A stretch of 64,000 nt of DNA from JAVJSD01 sp040219575. GTDB lineage: Bacteria; Planctomycetota; Planctomycetia; Pirellulales; Pirellulaceae. The position numbers and the translations under genes were made by a program. The stretch covers positions 44,867-108,866 of the forward strand of contig JAVJSD010000051.1 of NCBI GenBank assembly GCA_040219575.1. Reading direction: 5' to 3'. The notes beneath the pieces are model-generated. The model made no database searches, was not told where the DNA came from, and saw only the letters and a program-made list of their open reading frames with translations. Positions 1 to 8,615 of this stretch are shown here, piece by piece (the stretch's first letter is position 1; the number at the start of each line of letters is the position of its first letter).

Positions 1-2
1 TC

Positions 3-1283
3 CGCAACGTCGGCCAGGCCGACGCCGAGCGGGTCGTGGTGTTCGATCAGCCGCCGCGCGGCACACGCTATGTCGGTTCGTCGCCCGAGGCGGCGCGGGC
101 CCCCGACGGTTCGCTGATGTGGCAGATCGGCTCGCTCAAGCCCGGCGAGGAAAGCACGATCGCCATGCAACTCGTGCCGCAGCAGGAAGGCCAGATCGGC
201 AGCGTGGCCCAAGTCGCCTTCGCCGCCCACGCTTCCGCCAGCACCATCTGCACCAAGCCGCTGCTGACCGTCGAACAGTCGGGGCCTTCGAGCGTGTTGA
301 TCGGCGAAAGCGTCAACCTCACGATCACGATCACCAATCCCGGCACGGGCGTGGCCGCGGGCGTGACCTTGGAAGAGGACGTGCCCGACGGGCTCTCGCA
401 CGCCGCCGGCAACGAATTGGAGTACGAACTGGGCGACCTGCGCCCCGGCGAATCGCGCAAGCTCGAACTGACGCTCAAGGCCGACAAGCCAGGCTTGATC
501 AGCAACTTGCTGGTCGTCCGCGGCGAGGGCAACCTGGTGGCGGAAGACCGCTTGGAGCTGGAAGTCATCGCCCCGCAATTGGACGTGGCGCTGACCGGCC
601 CCAGCAAACGCTATCTCGAACGGCAGGCCACCTACAGCGTGCGGGTGCAGAACCCCGGCACGGCGCCGGCCACCAACATCGAACTGGTCGCCTACCTGCC
701 CAAGGGGCTGAAGTACGTCTCGACCGACAACCAGGGTCAGTACGACGCGCAGAATCACGCCGTCTACTGGAGCCTGGAGGAACTGCCGCCGCGGATGAAC
801 GGCGAGGTGACCGTCACCGCGCTGCCGGTGGAAACGGGCCAGCAGAAGCTGCGTGTGGAAGGACGGGGCGACCTTGGTCTCTCGGCCGCCTACGATCAGC
901 AGGTGACCGTCGAGGGCCTGGCGGAACTCTTCTTCCAGGTGGCCGACAGCGCCGACCCGATCGAGGTCGACAGTGAAACCGAGTACGAGATCCGGCTGAT
1001 CAACCAGGGATCGAAGACCGACACGAACGTCCGCGTCTCCGCCCGACTGCCGTTCGAGCTGAAACCGATCTCGGGCGACGGTCCCACGCGGGTTCAAATT
1101 CAGGGACAGGACATCTTCTTCGAACCGCTGGCGAGGCTCGCCCCGAAGGACTCGGCGGTGTTCAAGGTCCGCGTCCAGGGCAAGGCCATGGGCGACCACC
1201 GCATCAGCGTGTCGGTCGTCAGCGACGAGGTGCCCAAGGCCGTCACCAAGGAAGAGAGCACCCGCGTCTACCTCGATCAATAG
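3..1283 (+). CDS. DUF11-repeat surface/secreted protein, 5' truncated by window edge
   Basis: The reading frame is open from the first bases of the window, so only the C-terminal ~426 residues are visible and the start lies upstream. The sequence is a series of ~110-residue immunoglobulin-like beta repeats of the DUF11 type. Each has a phrase like NPGTGVAAGV or NPGTAPATNI, followed by a 'lP.Gl' strand and a 'GDLRPGES'-like strand. About four repeats are visible. Proteins of this family are usually exported and form stalks or adhesins on the cell surface. No membrane anchor or cell-wall signal is seen at the C-terminus, which ends after a last beta repeat. A strong terminator follows 34 bases after the stop. 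The ligand or partner cannot be inferred. Confidence 0.85.
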   Translation, partial: RNVGQADAERVVVFDQPPRGTRYVGSSPEAARAPDGSLMWQIGSLKPGEESTIAMQLVPQQEGQIGSVAQVAFAAHASASTICTKPLLTVEQSGPSSVLIGESVNLTITITNPGTGVAAGVTLEEDVPDGLSHAAGNELEYELGDLRPGESRKLELTLKADKPGLISNLLVVRGEGNLVAEDRLELEVIAPQLDVALTGPSKRYLERQATYSVRVQNPGTAPATNIELVAYLPKGLKYVSTDNQGQYDAQNHAVYWSLEELPPRMNGEVTVTALPVETGQQKLRVEGRGDLGLSAAYDQQVTVEGLAELFFQVADSADPIEVDSETEYEIRLINQGSKTDTNVRVSARLPFELKPISGDGPTRVQIQGQDIFFEPLARLAPKDSAVFKVRVQGKAMGDHRISVSVVSDEVPKAVTKEESTRVYLDQ

Positions 1284-1316
1284 CACCATCGAGACGCTCG
1301 CAAGAACGGAATCCAT

Positions 1317-1355
1317 CGGGCTGGAAGCTTTCAAAGTTTCCAGCCCGTTTTTTTT
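1317..1355 (+). terminator. Rho-independent terminator of the DUF11 gene
   Basis: A 10-bp GC-rich stem (CGGGCTGGAA / TTCCAGCCCG) encloses a short loop and is followed directly by eight T residues. It lies 34 bases after the DUF11 stop codon. Confidence 0.9.
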
Positions 1356-1460
1356 GTTCGTTGGACTGGCAGCAACCGGCAGTCTGTCGCACCGTCGCGA
1401 CATTTATGGGCGACCGCGGGATGGAAGGGCAATTGCCGCAACTTGTGTGGTTGCGGCGAC

Positions 1461-1541
1461 CTACAAGTACGCAGCGCGAGCAAGTGAGTGTCTCCGCAGG
1501 GCTCCAGTCGCAACGCACTCGCTCGCGCGTCGTGCTTGTAG
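1461..1541. repeat. Family-2 inverted repeat (CTACAAGNACGNNGCGCGAGC type)
   Basis: Two arms at about 1461-1490 and 1515-1541 are near reverse complements: CTACAAGTACGCAGCGCGAG and CTCGCGCGTCGTGCTTGTAG. The sequence GCGGCGAC occurs just outside each arm. Related copies lie at 9470-9520 and 51600-51670. With the terminator, this element accounts for most of the 366-base gap between the DUF11 and cupin genes; no gene is seen there. Confidence 0.8.
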
Positions 1542-1649
1542 CGGCGACACGTAACGAAGGCATTGGCTCGGGCCGGAGGAGATTTCGCTTTCGCCAGGCA
1601 ACCCCCTAGAATTGAGAGAGGGCCGCATCTCAAACTAAGGAGGAACGCC

Positions 1650-2069
1650 ATGGCGATGGAACACGCGCAAGCCGGCGAACTGGTCAATGTCCGGCCGCTG
1701 GGCGAGGCGCTCGCCGCGTCGCGCACCACAACGCTTGTAAAGACCGACGAGTTGGAACTCATCCGCCTGGTGCTTCCCGCCGGCAAGTCGCTGCCCACGC
1801 ACCAAGCGCCAGGACTGCTCATCGTGCAATGTCTCGAAGGGAAGATCGAGTTCGAATGTTGCGGCCGCACCCACACGCTGCAGGCCGGCGACTTGCTCCA
1901 TTTGCCGCCGGGCCAGTCGCACGCCGTAAAGACAATCGAGGCGGGTTCGTTGCTGCTGACGATCGTCGCCGTGGCGGCGTCGCCAAGCAAGGACGAAGTG
2001 CAGGAGGCCTCGGAAGAATCGTTCCCCGCCAGCGATCCGCCCGCCTGGACCGGCGTTACCGGACCGTGA
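1650..2069 (+). CDS. Small cupin-domain protein with a C-terminal ASDPPAW tail
   Basis: This 139-residue protein is a single-domain cupin. The beta-barrel core includes LPTHQAPGLLIVQCLEG (cupin motif 1 region) and GDLLHLPPGQSHAV (motif 2, with a conserved G, P and H). Such small cupins bind a metal or small ligand and often act as regulators or isomerases; the ligand here is unknown. The ATG at 1650 is preceded by AAGGAGG at 1637-1643, so the in-frame extension back to 1563 is rejected. The last ~25 residues leave the cupin fold and contain SEESFPASDPPAW, a short acidic-aromatic tail that I have the impression of seeing at the ends of other small bacterial proteins. Confidence 0.85.
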   Translation: MAMEHAQAGELVNVRPLGEALAASRTTTLVKTDELELIRLVLPAGKSLPTHQAPGLLIVQCLEGKIEFECCGRTHTLQAGDLLHLPPGQSHAVKTIEAGSLLLTIVAVAASPSKDEVQEASEESFPASDPPAWTGVTGP

Positions 2070-2085
2070 CGTCCTCCCAACAACA

Positions 2086-2172
2086 CGTAGCAGAAGTCGT
2101 GAGACTTCTGGAAGGATCGTCGTCGTCGCGAATTCTCGAACGCTCACGAACTTTCACGAGTTCAGCTGCCGC
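2086..2172. repeat. Family-1 dispersed palindrome
   Basis: The element starts GTAGCAGAAGTCGTGAGACT, where GAAGTC/GACTTC is a hairpin. It ends with a GAACTTTCACGAGTTC palindrome and then an inverted GTAGC-like end. It is the first of a family with copies at 3842, 3961, 8534, 42996 and 59300, always between genes. It lies between the cupin and sigma-factor genes. Confidence 0.8.
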
Positions 2173-2287
2173 TTCTCTCGGCGACCGCCGGTGAGGACGC
2201 GACCGCGTCGCACCGCCTGTAGGAGTTGTCTTCACCAGGAGTTAAACTAGGGACGGTATCCTGACGCTCACCGCGACGGAGACGACC

Positions 2288-2905
2288 GTGCCCTACGACG
2301 ACGAAGACATCACCGCCTGGATCGGCCGATTGAAGGAAGGCGACAACCGCGCCGCCGCCGCGATCTGGCAGCAGTATTTCGACAAGCTCGTGCGACTGGC
2401 CCGGCGGAAGCTGGAAGGCATGCCTCGCCGCGACGTGGACGAAGAAGACGTCGCCCTGAGCGCCATCAACAGCCTTTGCGCCCGCGCGGCCGACGACCGC
2501 TTCGCCCGGCTCAACGACCGCCACGACTTGTGGAAGCTGCTGGTCACCATCACGGCCCGCAAGGCCTTTGCTCAGCAGAAGCGGCACCGCACGCAGAAGC
2601 GGGGGGGAGGCAACGTCCGCGGCGATTCGATCTTCATCAGCCCCAACAGCGATCAGCGCGACGCGGGGATGGCCCAGGTGCTCGGCAGCGAGCCGTCGCC
2701 CGAATTGGCGGCCATGGTGGCCGAGACCTGCAACGAACTGCTCGCCCGCCTGGGGGACGAGTCCCTGCAAACGGTGGCTCGTCTGAAAATGGAAGGCTAC
2801 TCCAACGACGAGATCGCCGAACAGCTCAGCTGCACCACGCGAACGGTGGAGCGGAAGCTGAATCTGATTCGCTCGAAGTGGACGCCCGAAGCGCCCGAGA
2901 ATTGA
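2288..2905 (+). CDS. ECF-like RNA polymerase sigma factor
   Basis: This 205-residue protein begins at a GTG. Region 2 covers roughly residues 5-90 and includes AIWQQYFDKLVRLARRKL and a DLWKLLVTITARKA segment. Region 4 is the C-terminal ~50 residues, with the helix-turn-helix YSNDEIAEQLSCTTRTVERK followed by LNLIRSKW. The arrangement matches the ECF-like sigma factors that are numerous in planctomycetes. These direct transcription of small regulons and are often next to a Ser/Thr kinase gene; no kinase or anti-sigma gene is adjacent here, so the trigger is unknown. No clear Shine-Dalgarno sequence precedes the start. A promoter-sized gap follows before the next gene. Confidence 0.9.
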   Translation: MPYDDEDITAWIGRLKEGDNRAAAAIWQQYFDKLVRLARRKLEGMPRRDVDEEDVALSAINSLCARAADDRFARLNDRHDLWKLLVTITARKAFAQQKRHRTQKRGGGNVRGDSIFISPNSDQRDAGMAQVLGSEPSPELAAMVAETCNELLARLGDESLQTVARLKMEGYSNDEIAEQLSCTTRTVERKLNLIRSKWTPEAPEN

Positions 2906-2970
2906 ATCTCGGCAATTTCCGCGTGTTCGGCAAGCTGTGCGGTTTGCGCGGCATCGGGCTCGTCGGTCGA

Positions 2971-3039
2971 GATGGCGCGTCTGCCGAGATGGCCCGTCTG
3001 CCAAGATGGCCCGTCTGCCAAGATGGCCCGGACTGGCGA
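2971..3039. repeat. 17-bp tandem repeat, about four units
   Basis: The unit is GATGGCCCGTCTGCCAA: one variant copy (GATGGCGCGTCTGCCGA), two identical copies and a degenerate fourth. It lies in the ~300-base gap between the sigma factor and the lipoprotein gene. The rest of the gap shows no gene or clear promoter. Confidence 0.85.
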
Positions 3040-3204
3040 GATGAAGGTCACGATGGACGACGTTTTGGCCGATCTTGACCTTGAGCGCGGGAATTGCGAC
3101 CATTCGCCTCCGGTCTGTAGCCAGGCTTGTCGCCTCTCGCATCGATGCGGTTTTCCCGCGGGCGGAAAACCAGCCGGAATCCTTACTCCGCGCGGCCACC
3201 TCCG

Positions 3205-3825
3205 ATGAGCGTACCTGTTCGAACCACCGTGTTTGTCGGCGCGTTGCTGACCCTCTTCGCGGCCGGTTGCCGGTCTCCCTACTACGCCGACCGCGGCGCG
3301 GCCGCCGGCGGTTTAACCGGCGCGGCGCTGGGCGCGGTGATCGGAGAACACAACGACAACCCGTTGGCCGGCGCCATCATCGGCGGCGCGGTGGGCACTT
3401 TAACAGGCGCCGCGGTCGGCGACGCCATCGACTCCGACATCGCCCGCAACGACGCCATCATCCAACAGCAACTCGGCCGACGCCTGGCGGGGGCGGTCAC
3501 GTCCAGCGACGTGATCCAGATGACGCACGCGGGACTGGGCGAGGACGTCATCGTGACCCATATCCGCGCCAACGGCGTGGCGCAGCGGCCCAGCGTGCAG
3601 GAGATGATCGCGCTCAAAAACCAGGGCGTCAGCGACGCGGTGATCAACGCCCTGCAAAGTCAGCCGCCGATTCAATCGACCGGCGCACCTCCCACCGGGC
3701 AGCCGGTGGTGATCCAGGAGCATCATTACGTGGCTCCGCCGTATTGGGGACCTCGCCACTGCTATCATCACCATCCCCACTACCGTCGCAGCGGTGTGAG
3801 CTGGGGCGTCAGCTTCGGCCACTAG
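3205..3825 (+). CDS. Glycine-zipper lipoprotein with histidine-rich tail
   Basis: This 206-residue protein has a lipoprotein signal peptide ending in LFAAGC, so Cys20 is predicted to be acylated. Residues ~30-75 form a glycine-zipper segment (AAAGGLTGAALGAVIG, AIIGGAVGTLTGAAVG) like that of outer-membrane Rcp/Omp-LA-type proteins, which insert in or against membranes. A middle domain (residues ~85-155) follows, with a repeated 'vI.MT.aGlgedvIv' pattern. The C-terminus is rich in His, Tyr and Trp (HHYVAPPYWG, CYHHHPHY) and could bind metal. The ATG at 3205 places the signal peptide correctly; the in-frame start at 3127 would put 26 non-signal residues in front. Function unknown beyond likely envelope location. 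Confidence 0.85.
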   Translation: MSVPVRTTVFVGALLTLFAAGCRSPYYADRGAAAGGLTGAALGAVIGEHNDNPLAGAIIGGAVGTLTGAAVGDAIDSDIARNDAIIQQQLGRRLAGAVTSSDVIQMTHAGLGEDVIVTHIRANGVAQRPSVQEMIALKNQGVSDAVINALQSQPPIQSTGAPPTGQPVVIQEHHYVAPPYWGPRHCYHHHPHYRRSGVSWGVSFGH

Positions 3826-3841
3826 GCATTGTCCGGAACCT

Positions 3842-4083
3842 CGTAGCGGAAGTCGTGAGACTTCTAAACGCTCAGACGTCGTCACGAACTGCTGAACTCT
3901 CACGAGTTCAGCTACTCGAAGATCAAGCCGTCACAAAGCACGAGGCATTGGCCGGAACCTCGTAGCGGAAGTCGTGAGACTTCCGACGGCATTGAAAACG
4001 AGGAACTCTCGGCGCCACGGCTGAACATTCAGAAGTCGCACGACTTCTGCTACGAATTTCCGAACTCTCGCGAGTTCGGCCAC
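3842..4083. repeat. Two family-1 dispersed palindromes in series
   Basis: Copies at about 3842-3917 and 3961-4083 both begin CGTAGCGGAAGTCGTGAGAC and sit ~118 bases apart. Each is preceded by AGGCATTGNCCGGAACCT, so a longer unit has been duplicated. The second copy holds nested palindromes (CAGAAGTCGCACGACTTCTG and GAACTCTCGCGAGTTC). Together they fill the 310-base gap between two convergent genes; nothing else is seen in it. Confidence 0.85.
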
Positions 4084-4135
4084 CCAAGAACCAGCACGAC
4101 AACCACGTCGAGCGGTCGAGTGAGTGCGCCGCGCA

Positions 4136-5629
4136 TCAGGCGAGGATGTCTTCGGCGACGTGACCGGCGACGTCGGTCAGGCGGAAGTCGCGGCCGGCGT
4201 AGCGGAAGGTGAGCCGCTCGTGGTTCAGGCCCAACAGGTGCAGCATCGTGGCGTGCAGGTCGTGCACGTGCATCTTATCCACCGCCGCGTAGTAGCCGTA
4301 GTCGTCGGTCGCGCCATAGGCGTAACCCCCCTTCACGCCGCCGCCGGCCATCCACATCGTGAAGCCGTGCGGATTGTGATCGCGGCCGTCGTTTCCTTGC
4401 GCCGTCGGCGTGCGGCCGAATTCGCCGCCCCATAGCACGAGCGTATCCTTCAGCAGGCCGCGCGCCTTCAGGTCGGTGAGGAAGCCGGCGATCGGCTTGT
4501 CGACCTCGGCGGCGTTCTTGGTATGGCCTTGATAGAGGTTGCTGTGCTGGTCCCACTGCACCTCGCTGTCGCTGTGGGTGACCTGCACGAACCGCACGCC
4601 GCGCTCCAGAAAGCGCCGCGCCATCAGGCATTGCCGGCCGAAGTCCTCGGTCACCGGGTCGTCGACGCCGTACAGCTTGCGGGTGGCCTCGGTCTCGTCC
4701 GCCAGATCCTGCACCTCCGGCATCGCCGTCTGCATGCGATAGGCGAGTTCAAACGAATTCAAACGCCCTTCGAGCGCCTGATCGCGACCGACGTTTTGCA
4801 GGTGGTCGCGGTTCATGGCGGCGATCAGATCGAGTTGCTTTCGCTGCAACGCGGGAGAGATCCGCGCGTTGCGGATATGCTTCACTTGAGCCGCCGACGC
4901 CGCCAGGCTGGCGTTGCCGATCGGGGTTCCCTGGCAATGCGCCGGAAGAAACGCCGCTCCCCAATTGTTCACCCCGCCGTGGGCCAGCGTGGGGCAGATC
5001 GTCACGAAAGCCGGCAGATTCTGGTTTTCGGTCCCCAGTCCGTAAGTCACCCACGCTCCCATGCTGGGCCGCACGAACTGGTCGCTGCCCGTATGCAGCT
5101 TGAGCAGCGCGCCGCCGTGGGCCGGATTCGTGCCATGCACGCTGCGCAATATGCACAAGTCGTCGACGTGCTGGGCCACATGCGGAAACAACTCGCTCAC
5201 CGGCAGGCCGCTCTCGCCGTAGCGGCGAAACTTCCAGGGCGACTTCAGCAGGGCGCCCTGCTTGGCGAACGTCACCTTCGGCAAGTCGAACGGCGGCGGC
5301 TGACCGTGGTCGCGATCCAACAGCGGCTTGGGATCGAACGTATCGACGTGCGACGGGCCGCCCTTCATGAACAAGAACACGATCCGCTTGGCCCGAGCCG
5401 GCAAATGCGGGGGCTTGGGCGCCAGCGGGCCGCGCGGGGCGGCCGCCGCTTTGGCATCCCCGCCGAGCGCGTTCTCGCCCGACGTCTCCCCGCCAAGCGC
5501 CTCTTCGCCAAACGTCTGCTCGCCAAGCAACGCGCTGAGGGCCAGATGACCGAAGCCCACCGCCGAGGTCATCAACAACCGACGACGGGTCGGCAGCAGC
5601 GCTTGCTCGTTGATCTTCTGCGTATCCAT
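4136..5629 (-). CDS. DUF1501 protein, Tat-exported (pair 1)
   Basis: This 497-residue protein belongs to the DUF1501 family, which has the alkaline-phosphatase/sulfatase fold. In planctomycetes it is almost always encoded beside a PSCyt/PSD1 protein. A twin-arginine signal (TRRRLLMTSAVGFGHLALSA) lies at residues 13-33. Family motifs are GGPSHVDTFDPKP near residue 95, HAGGALLKLHTG-like and GTPIGNAS segments, LWGGEFGRTPTAQ near 395, and RDHNPHGFTMW plus HDLHATMLHLLGL towards the end. The start is two bases after the stop of the upstream PSCyt/PSD1 gene, so the two form an operon. Residues ~37-62 are a five-residue repeat (GEEAL/GGETS/GENAL), encoded by a 15-bp minisatellite. The substrate is not known. 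Confidence 0.9.
   Translation of the reverse strand: MDTQKINEQALLPTRRRLLMTSAVGFGHLALSALLGEQTFGEEALGGETSGENALGGDAKAAAAPRGPLAPKPPHLPARAKRIVFLFMKGGPSHVDTFDPKPLLDRDHGQPPPFDLPKVTFAKQGALLKSPWKFRRYGESGLPVSELFPHVAQHVDDLCILRSVHGTNPAHGGALLKLHTGSDQFVRPSMGAWVTYGLGTENQNLPAFVTICPTLAHGGVNNWGAAFLPAHCQGTPIGNASLAASAAQVKHIRNARISPALQRKQLDLIAAMNRDHLQNVGRDQALEGRLNSFELAYRMQTAMPEVQDLADETEATRKLYGVDDPVTEDFGRQCLMARRFLERGVRFVQVTHSDSEVQWDQHSNLYQGHTKNAAEVDKPIAGFLTDLKARGLLKDTLVLWGGEFGRTPTAQGNDGRDHNPHGFTMWMAGGGVKGGYAYGATDDYGYYAAVDKMHVHDLHATMLHLLGLNHERLTFRYAGRDFRLTDVAGHVAEDILA
5461..5535. repeat. 15-bp tandem repeat inside the DUF1501 gene, five units
   Basis: The unit is CGCCAAGCGNCTNNT, repeated at 5461, 5476, 5491, 5506 and 5521. 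It keeps the reading frame and encodes the five-residue repeats just after the signal peptide of the minus-strand DUF1501 protein. Confidence 0.85.
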
Positions 5630-5631
5630 CG

Positions 5632-8484
5632 TTACCTCAGGTAGAGAAACTCATTGCTGGCCAGCAGGCTTTGGCAGAACAGGGCCCACGCGCGTTGTTC
5701 GGCGCGTGTGGATTGGGCGTCGCTCGATGGACCTTCGCCGGATTGGGCCTCGCCCGCGTCGGCGGCGGTCAGTGCTCGCACGAACTCCACGGCCCGCTCG
5801 GTCTCTTCGCCGCTCGGCGGCCGGGCGAAGGCCCGCTGGTAGGCCTGCTGCACGCGGGCCAGGTCGTCCGCGGTGTGCTCCATCAATTGTGCCGCCATGG
5901 CGTCGGCCGAGTCCATCACCAAATCGGAATTCATCAGCAGCAGCGCCTGCGGCGCGACAACCGTCGAATTGCGGCTGCCGGTCGGCATGGTGGGATCGGG
6001 GAAATCGAACTGTTCGAACAGCGTGTACACGTTGTTCCGCACCACCGGCAGGTAGATCGCCCGACGGAGGCTGTCGTACTTCGTGTGATCGACCGAGGTG
6101 TGATTGAAGACGAACTGCCGGTTCCGCAGCGGGATCGTCTTGCCGCCCAGGGTGGTGTCGAGTCGGCCGCACACCGCCAGGATCGCGTCGCGGATCTGCT
6201 CCGCCTCCAACCGCTGCAAGCGGAACTTCCACAACAGGCGGTTCTCGGGATCGACGCCCTCGGCCTTCTCGGCCTGCGGCGAGGACGACGCCATGCGATA
6301 GACGTTCGACGCCAGAATCAGCCGGTGCAACTCCTTCACCGACCAGCCCGACTCCATGAACCGCCGGGCCAGCCAGTCCAGCAGTTCCCCATGCGACGGA
6401 CGATCGCCCAACACGCCGAAGTTGTCGGTCGACTTCACCAGCCCCTCGCCGAAGTGCCACCGCCAGACGCGGTTCACGAACACCCGGGCCGTCAGCGGAT
6501 GCTGCGTGCTCGCCATCCAGCGGGCCAGCTCCAGGCGTCCACTGCGGCTGTTGGGCAACACCGGGCGAACGCTCGAAGTCCGCATCACCTCCGGAAACTC
6601 GCGCGCCACCGGGTCGCCCAGGTTGCGATGACTGCCGCGGATGTGGATCGGCAGGCTGCTCAGCACCGCGCCGTCGGCGACGCCCATCACGGCCGATTCG
6701 TCCGGAGCACTGCTTTCGATCAGCCGGGCCTCCTCCATCAGCCGGTCGTACTCGGCGAGCGTCTCCGCGTCGAAGGCGAATTCCGGTTTCGGCGGAACCG
6801 CCAGCAAGCCCGATGCATCGTTCAGCGCCGCCCGGGCCGCTTCGAGTTGTGGGTCGTCGAGCGATGTGACCTTGGCGTCCTTCTTCTTCGCTTCGGCGAA
6901 GGCGGCCTTCGACCGCTCAAACAGCGGTCGATAGTGTTGTTCGATGCCCGCCGCATCGCCGGCGGCGGCCAGTTCGTGCCACTTGGCGAGCAGCGGATCG
7001 TCTTGGTGGTAGTCGAGATGCAGCCGGCAATGGTGCAGGATGCGCGGATGCAGGCCGAGCGGTTCGGCGATCGAGGCGACCTGCGTGAGCGGCATGCTGG
7101 TGTCGAAACCGGCGGCCGCGATCAGGTACTCCGTCGCCTTCGCCCGCGCCTCGTCGCGCAGCTTGGCCATCGTCTGACTCTTGAATTTGGAGGCCGCCGC
7201 CTTCTTCTCGGCGATCCTGGCTTCCACCTGCTTCAATCGCTCGCGTTCGGCCTCGTCGGCGTACGAGTACTCGTGCCAATGCTTGATGGCGCCGGTGTTG
7301 GTGTCGCCCAGCGTCTGCGTGCTCTTGAAGATCGCCGCCAGGGCGTAGTAGTCGGTCTGCTTGAGCGGGTCGAACTTGTGATCGTGACAGCGCACGCAAC
7401 CCAGCGTCATGCCCAGGAACACCTTGCCGGTGGTGTCGAGCTGCTCGTCGATGATGTCCATCAGCAGCTTTTCCTTGTCGGGCTCGGCCAACACCTTGGC
7501 CCCCAGCGACAGAAAGCCGGTGGCCGTTCGCGTTTCGCGATCCGCCTGCGGCAGCAAATCGCCCGCCAGTTGCTCGATCAGAAAGCGGTCGAACGGCTTG
7601 TCGTTGTTGAAGGCGTCGACCACGTAATCGCGATACCGCCAGGCGTTGCCGTAGGCCAGGTTCTCGTCGAGGCCGTTCGAGTCGGCGTAGCGGGCCACGT
7701 CCAACCAGTGCCGCCCCCAGCGCACGCCGTAGTGCGGCGAGTTGAGCAATCGCTCGACCACCGCGCCCCATGCCTCGGGAGAATCGTCATCGAGAAAGGC
7801 CTGCACTTCTTCGGGCGTGGGCGGCAGGCCGGTCAAGTCGTACGTCACGCGACGCAGCAGCGTACGCTTGTCGGCCGGCGGGGCGGGCTGAAGGCCGGCG
7901 GCTTCCAACTTCGCCAGCACGAACGCGTCGATCGGCGTGCGCGCCCAGTCGGAGTTGTTGACGGGCGGAATCGGCGGATCGGCGACCGGTTGCAGCGACC
8001 AGAACCGCCGCCCCTCTTCAATGCTCATGCCCATCCGCGGCTTGGCGGCCGCCGCCGTCGCCACGCGAGGGTCGGGCGCGCCCATCGTCACCCACTTTTC
8101 GAGCGCCGCGATCTCCGTCGCCGACAGCGCATTCTGCGGCGGCATTTGCAGGTCGGAATTCTTGTACCGCACCGCCTCGATCAGCAGGCTGTTGTCGGGA
8201 TCGCCGGCGACGATCGCCGGTCCGCTATCGCCTCCCTTGAGCACGCCGGCCCGCGAGTCGAGCGTCAGACCGCCGTTGACCTCGTCGGTGCTGTGGCACT
8301 CGTAGCAATGCTTGACCAACAGGGGACGCACGCTCTTTTCGAAAAACTCGAGCGACTCGGCGGCCGGCTTGGCGTCGTCGCCCATCGGTTGTTCGGCATC
8401 CGCCGCGGATGCGAGCCACAGCGCCGCCACCGTCAGCATGGTCACGCGAAGGAGCAAGCGCTGCCGCCTTGTGTCGTCGATCAT
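5632..8484 (-). CDS. PSCyt1/PSCyt2/PSD1 planctomycete cytochrome protein (pair 1)
   Basis: This 950-residue protein has an N-terminal signal (LTVAALWLASAADA). It is followed by a PSCyt1 domain with a single haem motif CYECH at residues 60-64, the phrases NGGLTLDSR and GDPDNSLLIEAV, and a 'MPP' methionine that may be the axial ligand. Next comes a PSCyt2/DUF1549 domain (DRRTLLRRVTYDLTGLPPTP-like, then HYGVRWGRHWLDVARYADSN and CVRCHDHKFDP, a second CxxCH). The C-terminal PSD1/DUF1553 domain includes LTARVFVNRVWRWHFGEGLV and SELLDWLA-like segments. Such proteins are thought to be periplasmic. The ATG at 8484 sets the signal at the N-terminus; the frame runs open to 9063 but that part has no signal and overlaps the IclR gene. 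Confidence 0.9.
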   Translation of the reverse strand: MIDDTRRQRLLLRVTMLTVAALWLASAADAEQPMGDDAKPAAESLEFFEKSVRPLLVKHCYECHSTDEVNGGLTLDSRAGVLKGGDSGPAIVAGDPDNSLLIEAVRYKNSDLQMPPQNALSATEIAALEKWVTMGAPDPRVATAAAAKPRMGMSIEEGRRFWSLQPVADPPIPPVNNSDWARTPIDAFVLAKLEAAGLQPAPPADKRTLLRRVTYDLTGLPPTPEEVQAFLDDDSPEAWGAVVERLLNSPHYGVRWGRHWLDVARYADSNGLDENLAYGNAWRYRDYVVDAFNNDKPFDRFLIEQLAGDLLPQADRETRTATGFLSLGAKVLAEPDKEKLLMDIIDEQLDTTGKVFLGMTLGCVRCHDHKFDPLKQTDYYALAAIFKSTQTLGDTNTGAIKHWHEYSYADEAERERLKQVEARIAEKKAAASKFKSQTMAKLRDEARAKATEYLIAAAGFDTSMPLTQVASIAEPLGLHPRILHHCRLHLDYHQDDPLLAKWHELAAAGDAAGIEQHYRPLFERSKAAFAEAKKKDAKVTSLDDPQLEAARAALNDASGLLAVPPKPEFAFDAETLAEYDRLMEEARLIESSAPDESAVMGVADGAVLSSLPIHIRGSHRNLGDPVAREFPEVMRTSSVRPVLPNSRSGRLELARWMASTQHPLTARVFVNRVWRWHFGEGLVKSTDNFGVLGDRPSHGELLDWLARRFMESGWSVKELHRLILASNVYRMASSSPQAEKAEGVDPENRLLWKFRLQRLEAEQIRDAILAVCGRLDTTLGGKTIPLRNRQFVFNHTSVDHTKYDSLRRAIYLPVVRNNVYTLFEQFDFPDPTMPTGSRNSTVVAPQALLLMNSDLVMDSADAMAAQLMEHTADDLARVQQAYQRAFARPPSGEETERAVEFVRALTAADAGEAQSGEGPSSDAQSTRAEQRAWALFCQSLLASNEFLYLR

Positions 8485-8533
8485 CGTGAAATCCTTGGAC
8501 TCCGTCTGGAAACGCAGACGAGGCAATTCGATT

Positions 8534-8602
8534 TGTAGCGGAATTCGTAAGAGTTCCTCATGCTCAATGCCGTCGGAAGTCTCACGACTTCCGCTACGTA
8601 GT
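8534..8602. repeat. Family-1 dispersed palindrome
   Basis: The right arm GGAAGTCTCACGACTTCCGC ends in TACGTAG, and the left begins GTAGCGGAATTCGTAAGAGT. The element sits between the IclR gene and the PSCyt/PSD1 gene, within their shared 130-base gap. Confidence 0.8.
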
Positions 8603-8615
8603 TTCCCGAAAAAAC

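Noticed and set aside
3842..4083. Possible CRISPR array from the repeated GTAGCGGAAGTCGTGAGACT
   Set aside because: Only two copies 118 bases apart, the copies differ in their right halves, and there are no cas genes; it is a dispersed palindrome.
5671..8538. A 955-codon plus-strand ORF opposite the PSCyt/PSD1 gene
   Set aside because: It is a GC-rich antisense shadow: the minus strand has clear family motifs throughout, while this frame is Arg/Gln/His-rich with no recognisable domain.
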